Part shown: positions 1-6,336 of the stretch, piece after piece
Layout: every line of letters starts with the position of its first letter
Position numbering within the stretch: the stretch's first letter is position 1
Assembly (NCBI GenBank): GCA_002346225.1
Contig: DDYY01000084.1
Location: 1 to 11,495, forward strand
From: Bacteroidetes bacterium UBA3022
Lineage (GTDB): Bacteria > Bacteroidota > Bacteroidia > Chitinophagales > BACL12
Direction of reading: 5' to 3'
Length of the DNA stretch: 11,495 nucleotides
The notes under the pieces: generated by a model
The model's database searches: none
Seen by the model: only the letters and a program-made list of their open reading frames with translations
Told to the model about the DNA's origin: nothing
Translations under genes and position numbers: made by a program

Positions 1-118
1 GGGGGGACAACTAATTTACAATGATGTGAAATATTGGATTGTACTCTGGTCTGATATAGCAGCATCAGTTGGCGTACATAGTTTCAACAACAAGCGTATG
101 CAATAAATATCCACGACG

Positions 119-2533
119 CTATAAACTGATACCCATCAACGCGGCAACAGCTTTGAGTTTGACTTTCCATCGCACCAATTGCTCCTCGGTCCAGCCTTCT
201 ACATGCGCTACATCGGCATATTCGCGGCTGTAGGTAAAGCATACATTTTGCGCCTGAAACAGTTCAGGCTGAACGTCCATATCATGCACCCTTAGCATAG
301 CCCTGGTAATCAAATCGAGCTGCTCAATGTCGAAAGGATCTGTAATCAGCGAGAGAAAGCGCCTGTGCAGCCAATCGCCGGTTTCCTTTGCCAACAGTTC
401 GCGTTCCAGCTTTAGCTTCCAGCGCACCACCTCTTCCGAGAGGTAATCCAGTCGACTGATATTGCTTTGATCATCGGCAAAGAACAGGAGTATTTCGTTA
501 TTGATGACCGACTCCATATTCCGCCGCAACAATCGTGGTATGGCTATTTTGGATGTCCGCATTTTGTTCACCAGGTCATAACTCCTATCATAAATTTCCT
601 TATACGATAGCTGCGCCAGTTCCAGATCTTTTTCCATGAGCATTTGCAACACTTTTCGTTTCTGGTCGCGGAAAAGGTCTTCGATGGAAAACCGGTGATC
701 GCCAAAATAACGCTGCATGATTTCGGTCATGGTACTGACCTGATTCAAGCGGAATGCATCCCGCATTTCAATATACATCGACTCGAAGCGGTCGCCATCC
801 ATGGCATTGGCAAACTGCCCGATGATATGGTGCTGACCAAGGTACAATGCCGCAAAGTAGAAAGGCCTTTCGTAATAGGTAACCCTGCTCTTTACAGAAA
901 TATGCCCCACACTTAATTTCAGCGAGGCGGATTCAAACCTTTCAAAGAAAATATTTTCATATGTGTAGTTGAATAACTGCAACTTCTCCGGACTGTCTTC
1001 AAACAGCGAAGCTGCTGCGTAGTGCATAGCCACACTGTTCAGGTCGAGGCGTTTCGAGCGGATTTGCTGCAGGTACATCTCCGCGGCATCTTCAAAATCA
1101 CCGGCATTCGGCTGGGCCTTGCTCAGCATCTTTAAGAAATCGCGGAGAATTTCCTTGCTGGTCTCCCCTTCTGCAATTTGAATCACCCTGTCGGCGTATT
1201 GCAGTACCTGTAAGGTTTCTATGCGACCAATATCGTCAAAAAACCAGGCACAGCTGGTGAACATCAACATGGCATTGCGCTGCATTTCCAGCAAACGGAC
1301 TACCAGCTCTCTGTCGGAGGTTTCGAGTTCTTCTTCCAGATAGGTATCCAGCAATGCATCTACGGTAGCCTTGTCGCGTTTTAACAGTACGTTGATATAG
1401 TCGTTGCGGAGCTGCCAGGGATGTGCACATCTACCTTTCATTTCCTGTTCAAAGATCAGGTCTGCCAGCTCCTTCAACCAGTCGAGCGACTGTCGCAGCG
1501 GATTGCGCCATTCCTGATTGGCATTGGCCAGTCCGCCGTCGCTGCAACCACAATTGCTTCTCCAGCGCTCTACGCCATGGACACAGCTCCAGCTGCTGTT
1601 GTTGTGAATGGTGGCCTCATGGACAGCGGGGTATTCATCGAGATAGGTCGCATAGTTGACCAACGTCACTTCCTCCTTATCGAGGTGGTGAATACAGGAA
1701 GCAAGAGCCATATCTCCGTTCCGGTGATGGTGGCCATAGGATTCTCCGTCTGTTGCCAGGTTGATCAGCGGATGAGGATTGGAAGTGTGCTGGAAGGCAT
1801 CTACTATACGCGCCGCAAACAAGGCACCCGAATTCAGCAATCCATCGAAAGCTACTCCTTTAGACAGTGCACCATGGTAGAAGAAAACTACAATAGACTT
1901 CCCGGATGGCAACATTACCTTATAAGGCACAGTTGTATCTATCTGGTGCTCGTTTACTTCCTGCCATCCTTCTTCTTCCGGCCTGCGCACCGCCTTTGCC
2001 TGGCGGGGAGCCAGTATAGTATACCGCACACCACAGGCAGCGGCAGCCTCCAGCGTAGCCATGTCCACTGCAGTCTCTGCCAGCCATAAGCCCTCTGATT
2101 TTCGTTGAAAGCGATGCTCAAAGTCTGCCAATCCCCATTTAATCTGGGTCTCTTTATCTCTTGCGCTGGCCAGGGGCATAATCATATGGTTGTACACCTG
2201 GGCTATCGCATTGCCATGTCCGCAAGCCTTGAGACTAACGGCATCGGCTTCGAGAATTCCGGCATAGGCATCGGGAGCATGGTGCTCCATCCATGACAGC
2301 AAAGTAGGTCCAAAATTGAAACTGATGCGACTGTAGTTATTGACAATGTCAATGATTTTGTCTTCCTCATTCAGCATGCGGGAAGCAGCATTGGGCGCAT
2401 AGCACTCTGCTGTAATACGCTCATTCCAGTCATGATAAGGGGCTGCACTGTCCTGCTGTTCTATCACCTCCAGCCAGGCATTCTCACGGGGAGGTTGGTA
2501 GAAATGCCCGTGGATACACACATATCTCTTCAT
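119..2533 (-). CDS. Glycoside hydrolase family 57 protein with DUF3536-type C-terminal region
   Basis: This 804-residue protein is a likely retaining alpha-glucan-active hydrolase or transferase of family GH57. The N-terminal catalytic half (about residues 1-340) shows the family motifs in order: an HGHFYQPP motif near residue 8, GHGNAIAQ near 105, GLWLAE with the putative nucleophile Glu153, and ATDGESYGHHH with the putative acid/base Asp262. A Cys/His cluster (Cys317, His319, Cys328, Cys330; SWSCVHG then NCGC) follows, which I recall as typical of the DUF3536 subgroup. The remaining part is helical and charged, fitting DUF3536. No signal peptide is visible, so it is probably cytoplasmic. 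The ATG at 2533 begins directly with the first GH57 strand (MKRYVCIHGH), so the start is well supported. On the minus strand TATCTTTA (2549-2542) lies 8 bases before the ATG and could be a degenerate -7 box. The exact substrate is unknown; glycogen or another alpha-glucan is inferred from the family. It is not obviously in an operon with anything in the window. Confidence 0.92.
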   Translation of the reverse strand: MKRYVCIHGHFYQPPRENAWLEVIEQQDSAAPYHDWNERITAECYAPNAASRMLNEEDKIIDIVNNYSRISFNFGPTLLSWMEHHAPDAYAGILEADAVSLKACGHGNAIAQVYNHMIMPLASARDKETQIKWGLADFEHRFQRKSEGLWLAETAVDMATLEAAAACGVRYTILAPRQAKAVRRPEEEGWQEVNEHQIDTTVPYKVMLPSGKSIVVFFYHGALSKGVAFDGLLNSGALFAARIVDAFQHTSNPHPLINLATDGESYGHHHRNGDMALASCIHHLDKEEVTLVNYATYLDEYPAVHEATIHNNSSWSCVHGVERWRSNCGCSDGGLANANQEWRNPLRQSLDWLKELADLIFEQEMKGRCAHPWQLRNDYINVLLKRDKATVDALLDTYLEEELETSDRELVVRLLEMQRNAMLMFTSCAWFFDDIGRIETLQVLQYADRVIQIAEGETSKEILRDFLKMLSKAQPNAGDFEDAAEMYLQQIRSKRLDLNSVAMHYAAASLFEDSPEKLQLFNYTYENIFFERFESASLKLSVGHISVKSRVTYYERPFYFAALYLGQHHIIGQFANAMDGDRFESMYIEMRDAFRLNQVSTMTEIMQRYFGDHRFSIEDLFRDQKRKVLQMLMEKDLELAQLSYKEIYDRSYDLVNKMRTSKIAIPRLLRRNMESVINNEILLFFADDQSNISRLDYLSEEVVRWKLKLERELLAKETGDWLHRRFLSLITDPFDIEQLDLITRAMLRVHDMDVQPELFQAQNVCFTYSREYADVAHVEGWTEEQLVRWKVKLKAVAALMGISL

Positions 2534-2741
2534 ACGGGTGGTAAAGATAACACGACTGTCGGAACAGCAGGATGTTATTGCAGGTTGGGGATTGGCAAAT
2601 GAATTCCTGGCATTTTTCGAGCAAAAAAGGATATAGATAGGTGTACATCTCTTCTAATTGGATAAAATTTGCATCACTCCAACCCCTGCTGTACCTATAC
2701 TTGATCATTGATATGCAATTTTGGGGATTACTATACTAAAT

Positions 2742-2759
2742 TTTGCATTTTAGTGCAAA
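2742..2759. repeat. TTTGCA inverted repeat upstream of the ATPase gene
   Basis: TTTGCA (2742-2747) and TGCAAA (2754-2759) form a perfect 6-bp inverted repeat around a 6-base spacer. It lies 29 bases before the ATPase ATG. Related copies sit at 2666-2674 (AATTTGCAT), 2713-2720 (ATGCAATT, reverse orientation) and 2779-2788 (AAATTTGCAT). It could be an operator for a dimeric regulator, or a by-product of repeated -7-like TTTG elements in AT-rich DNA. The motif is short, so chance is possible. Confidence 0.35.
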
Positions 2760-2777
2760 TAATGGTATGATTATACG

Positions 2778-2785
2778 TAAATTTG
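2778..2785 (+). promoter_or_regulatory. Bacteroidota-type -7 box for the ATPase gene
   Basis: TAAATTTG matches the Bacteroidota -7 consensus TAnnTTTG at every defined position. It ends only three bases before the ATG at 2789. I see no TTTG -33 element 19-21 bases upstream. If used, transcription would begin at or just inside the start codon, giving a leaderless message. Confidence 0.45.
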
Positions 2786-2788
2786 CAT

Positions 2789-4198
2789 ATGGGCTTTGAT
2801 AGTAGTATACTTGAAAATCGAATTAAAGCTGATCACACATGGTGGGAAACAGGCCAAATTCCATTCTACGACGAACTAAGAAAAAGGAGATACTATGCCG
2901 GATTTTATTCATTAGTTAAACAGTCTGTTCTGCATAGAGCAGTCGTACTGATGGGACCCAGGAGAATCGGCAAGACAGTTATGATGTATCAGGCGATACA
3001 GAGCTTACTCAACGAAGGTATCAACCCTCAAAAGATTCTTTATTTTAGTTTGGACACTCCCATTTACACCAATGTTTCATTGGAGGAGTTGATTAATAAA
3101 GCGCTCACACCCAATAATCTTTCAATAGAGGAGTGTTACATTTTTTTTGATGAGATTCAATACTTAAAAGATTGGGAAATCCATCTTAAATCTCTTGTTG
3201 ATAGAAATAGAAAGACCAAGTTTATTGCCAGTGGCAGCGCGGCCGCAGCACTGAGAATGAAAAGTGTTGAGAGTGGTGCAGGAAGGTTTAGCGATTTCTT
3301 TTTGCCGCCATTGACATTTGCCGAATACATCGACTTGAACTCCTACGATACCTTACTTGAAGAAGTAGAAGTCGATTTTGGAGGACCAAGACGTTTTTAT
3401 CAATCAAAAGATATAGAACAATTAAATCAGCACTTCATTGATTATATCAACTTTGGTGGATTTCCTGAAATAGCACTTAATCGTGATGAAGTAAAGAATC
3501 CGGAGCAGGTTATTCAAAAGGATATTACTGACAAGGTGATTATGAAAGATTTACCTGGTCTTTTTGGAATTGAGACCACTTTAGAGCTTCAACAATTCTT
3601 TAATGTTTTGGCATACAGGACAGGTGAAATATTGAACTATAAAAATGTTTCGGAAGAAACCAAAACAGACAACAAGACTATTAAGAAGTACATTGAATAT
3701 TTGGAGTCGGCCTTTTTGATAAAGGTGCTTCACAGGGTGGATGTCACTGCTAAGAGGTTTAAGAATATTACTCAATTCAAGGTCTATCTCACTAACCCTA
3801 GTTTATTTACCGGATTGTTTGGAAAGATTTCCAAGGAAGATGAAAGGTTTCCCCATTTAGTTGAAACAGCTGTTTTTGCTCAATATTTACATAGAGAACA
3901 TAATTTTTTACGCTACGCGAATTGGAAGAGAAATGGAATAGAAGGTGAAGTAGACCTTATTCAATTAAGTCCTAATTTTCAAAAAGCACTCTGGGCACTT
4001 GAAGTAAAATGGTCCGATGCCCCCAAGGTTGATAGGCTTAAGTTATTCATGGTAAAGAATAAAATCCGTAAAGGAGTAATTACCAGTAAAACCCATTTTA
4101 AGGACGGAGAAGATTTGTTAATTGTACCAAATAGTGTTTATGCCTACGTAGTAGGTAAAAATGCTTTGGATACGCAATATCATGAGAATTCAACATAA
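2789..4198 (+). CDS. AAA_14/DUF4143-type ATP-binding protein
   Basis: This 469-residue protein belongs to the widespread prokaryotic family with an N-terminal AAA+-like ATPase and a C-terminal DUF4143 domain. Visible motifs are Walker A GPRRIGKT (residues 56-63), Walker B YIFFDEIQ (117-124), a sensor-like FIASGSAAAALR segment (about 145-156) followed by the family's AGRF...PPLTFAEY stretch, a winged-helix-like region (about 265-312), and a PD-(D/E)XK-like C-terminal core with GEVD (Asp389) and LEVKW (Glu405, Lys407). Its length is usual for the family. The cellular role of the family is not settled; proposals include DNA-associated and mobile or defence-related functions, and none can be assigned here. 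I prefer the ATG at 2789; a TTG two codons upstream overlaps the -7 box. The gene is much more AT-rich than its neighbours (19 of 60 G+C in 3601-3660 against 35 of 60 in 5701-5760), suggesting separate origin. No partner toxin, antitoxin or nuclease gene is adjacent. Confidence 0.9.
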   Translation: MGFDSSILENRIKADHTWWETGQIPFYDELRKRRYYAGFYSLVKQSVLHRAVVLMGPRRIGKTVMMYQAIQSLLNEGINPQKILYFSLDTPIYTNVSLEELINKALTPNNLSIEECYIFFDEIQYLKDWEIHLKSLVDRNRKTKFIASGSAAAALRMKSVESGAGRFSDFFLPPLTFAEYIDLNSYDTLLEEVEVDFGGPRRFYQSKDIEQLNQHFIDYINFGGFPEIALNRDEVKNPEQVIQKDITDKVIMKDLPGLFGIETTLELQQFFNVLAYRTGEILNYKNVSEETKTDNKTIKKYIEYLESAFLIKVLHRVDVTAKRFKNITQFKVYLTNPSLFTGLFGKISKEDERFPHLVETAVFAQYLHREHNFLRYANWKRNGIEGEVDLIQLSPNFQKALWALEVKWSDAPKVDRLKLFMVKNKIRKGVITSKTHFKDGEDLLIVPNSVYAYVVGKNALDTQYHENST

Positions 4199-4245
4199 CA
4201 ATAACATAACAGGCGCTTATTCCCTGTTTGCTGTATTTTCGCACC

Positions 4246-6336
4246 ATGAAGCTGGTGGGATTTTTGGGATGTACGCTATTGTTCAGTGCTGTTGCAGCGC
4301 AGGTTTCTTTCGATGCTGAAACCATTGACATCGGTAACCTGGGCTTGCATATCACCAATGTAGGTACACTGGGGCGTCCGGATGTTCGCAACACGCCTAC
4401 CGGCTTGCCTTCCATGGAATATCCCCTCAATACAGGCATTGAGCACCTGTTTGAGGCCGGCTTCTGGATTGGCGCGCAGGTAGACGGACAAACGCGTGTC
4501 TCTACTTCTGCCAAAGATGCCTCCGGAGGCTATACTACCGGTGGTTCGGGCTTTGAGTTTACCGCGGAGGTGGGCAATACCATCCAGCGTCGCTCCAGCC
4601 TTACCAACAGTGAGTTTTTTTCGTTCGATGCGGTGAGCCATCAGGATATGCTGATAGACTGCAGCGATGCCAATGTGGTGATACCAGGAACCGCTGTCAC
4701 CATCAATGAACATCTATCTCCCCTGCAGGCCGGTGTGCACCTCGAAAGCTATGCCTGGAATTATTCCTTCGCCGACTATTTCGTTTTGCTGAATTATACC
4801 GTAACGAATAATTCGGGCAGCACCTGGGACAGTGTTTATGTGGGTATGTGGAGCGATATGGTGGTGCGCAATGTGAATGTCTCCACCGACTTCGGCGCTG
4901 CCTTTTTCAGCCATGGAGGATACGGTTTCTTCGACTCGCTGCACGCCAATTACGCTTTTGATGTAGACGGCGACCCGGGATTTACGAATTCCTACGGTGC
5001 CATCCAGTTCCTGGGCATTGAGTGGCGCGATCAGTTTTTACATCCGAATAATGCTGCGCTGGTGTTGGCCAATGGTTATCCTGAGCCCAAGGTACACAGC
5101 AACTTCTGGATTTTCAATTCAACCGCCACGCCGCCCTATAATGCACCCGCCAACGATGTGGAGCGCTATGAAAAAATGGGAATCAGCCTGAACTACTTTG
5201 ACCCTGAGCTGGTCGAATTTTTACAGGAGCCTAACACCACCGGTGGGATGACCAATCTCATTTCTGCCGGACCCATTGAGGCTGTTGCCCCCGGCGAAAG
5301 CTTCACCTTTGTCTTTGCCATGGTAACCGCCAAACAGATTGAAACCGGTGGCACTACAGGACCTGAAATGGATACGCCGGAGGGCCGGGCACAACTGGCT
5401 GATCATCTGGGATGGGCGAAGCGCACCTATCTGGGCGAAGACCTCAATGAAAATGGATTGCTCGATCCGGGAGAAGATTTGGACGAAGATGAAGTGCTGG
5501 ACCGTTACATTTTGCCCGAGCCGCCTGCCACTCCCAAAACCAAAGTAATTGCCGGCGATAAAACCATCGACATATACTGGGATAAGCGTGCTGAGTTTTC
5601 CATCGACCCGATTTCAAAAGAGATGGATTTTGAAGGCTATCGCCTCTACCGCACCCAACCCGGTGATGATTTCAATCTCGATATGATCAGCGATGCCAAC
5701 CAGATTGCCCAATGGGATACCCCGGGCAATGCAGTGGGCTTCAACAACGGGTTTGCGGGTGTAGCGCTGGCTCAGCCGGAGGTGATAGATGGCGATACTT
5801 TCTATTACAAATACACCCTCGACCAGGTGTTGAACGGGTGGCAATACCTGATCATACTCACCGCCTTTGACCGCGGGAATGAGACCCTGAACATCGAGTC
5901 GCTGGAGTCCTCTTTTGTGGAAAATGCGATACGCGTGTGGCCGGGCACCCCTGCCACACCGGGAGAAGGCAACAGCAATGGCATAGGCGTTTATCCTAAT
6001 CCTTATCGCCTGCGGGCTGCGTGGGATGGCAATAGCGGCACCACCCGAAAAATCGTTTTTTACAACCTACCCGAAAATGCCCTGATTTCCATTTTCACCA
6101 CCGGTGGTGAGCTGGTTGCCACACTCGACCATACGGGCAATTACGACGGTACCGATGCAGGCTGGTTCAATGCTTATGGCGGAGATCCGGAGCAACGCGT
6201 ATTTTCCGGTGGAGAGCATGCCTGGGATATCCTCAGCGAAAGCGGACAGCAAATCACACAGGGAATCTATCTGTTCAGTGTTGAAGACCGCGCCACGGGC
6301 AACATTCAGCAGGGCAAGCTGGTCATCATCGATTAA
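4246..6336 (+). CDS. Exported protein of unknown function with T9SS/FlgD-like C-terminal domain
   Basis: The predicted 696-residue protein starts with a signal peptide (hydrophobic core FLGCTLLFSAVAA, cleavage likely before Gln19). Residues about 20-390 form a beta-rich region I cannot assign to a named family. A pair of Asp/Asn-rich loops at about 399-419 (DLNENGLLD, then DLDEDEVLD) resembles EF-hand/dockerin-type calcium sites. Residues about 427-565 look like a fibronectin type III domain (IDIYWDK, GYRLYRT, LTAFDRGNE). The end, about 580-696, begins with a YPNPYR motif and finishes with GIYLFSV...GKLVIID, as in type IX secretion sorting domains and the related FlgD Ig-like fold. The protein is probably surface-bound or secreted; no catalytic motif is evident. 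The ATG at 4246 gives the best signal peptide; a TTG six codons upstream is less likely. TATTTTCG at 4234-4241 may be a degenerate -7 box. It ends immediately against the convergent lptD stop. Confidence 0.88.
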   Translation: MKLVGFLGCTLLFSAVAAQVSFDAETIDIGNLGLHITNVGTLGRPDVRNTPTGLPSMEYPLNTGIEHLFEAGFWIGAQVDGQTRVSTSAKDASGGYTTGGSGFEFTAEVGNTIQRRSSLTNSEFFSFDAVSHQDMLIDCSDANVVIPGTAVTINEHLSPLQAGVHLESYAWNYSFADYFVLLNYTVTNNSGSTWDSVYVGMWSDMVVRNVNVSTDFGAAFFSHGGYGFFDSLHANYAFDVDGDPGFTNSYGAIQFLGIEWRDQFLHPNNAALVLANGYPEPKVHSNFWIFNSTATPPYNAPANDVERYEKMGISLNYFDPELVEFLQEPNTTGGMTNLISAGPIEAVAPGESFTFVFAMVTAKQIETGGTTGPEMDTPEGRAQLADHLGWAKRTYLGEDLNENGLLDPGEDLDEDEVLDRYILPEPPATPKTKVIAGDKTIDIYWDKRAEFSIDPISKEMDFEGYRLYRTQPGDDFNLDMISDANQIAQWDTPGNAVGFNNGFAGVALAQPEVIDGDTFYYKYTLDQVLNGWQYLIILTAFDRGNETLNIESLESSFVENAIRVWPGTPATPGEGNSNGIGVYPNPYRLRAAWDGNSGTTRKIVFYNLPENALISIFTTGGELVATLDHTGNYDGTDAGWFNAYGGDPEQRVFSGGEHAWDILSESGQQITQGIYLFSVEDRATGNIQQGKLVIID

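Noticed and set aside
2..106. Open frame on the plus strand ending in TAA at 104-106, which could be the C-terminus of a gene entering from the left.
   Set aside because: Only 34 codons, no recognisable motif, and an open stretch of this length is common by chance over six frames.
1421..2089. A 222-codon plus-strand open frame opposite the GH57 gene.
   Set aside because: The GH57 frame has clear family motifs throughout; this antisense frame has low-complexity, implausible protein sequence and is a shadow.
2484..2708. A 74-codon minus-strand open frame just upstream of and overlapping the GH57 gene.
   Set aside because: It overlaps the well-supported GH57 N-terminus in another frame, has no family resemblance, and most of it is AT-rich intergenic sequence.
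2585..2729. Nine-base direct repeat TTGGGGATT at 2585-2593 and 2721-2729, considered as an insertion-site duplication.
   Set aside because: It does not flank the ATPase gene on both sides, so it cannot be its target-site duplication; probably chance.
4199..4245. Search for a terminator between the ATPase and exported-protein genes.
   Set aside because: No stem followed by a T-run is visible in these 47 bases, so read-through cannot be excluded.
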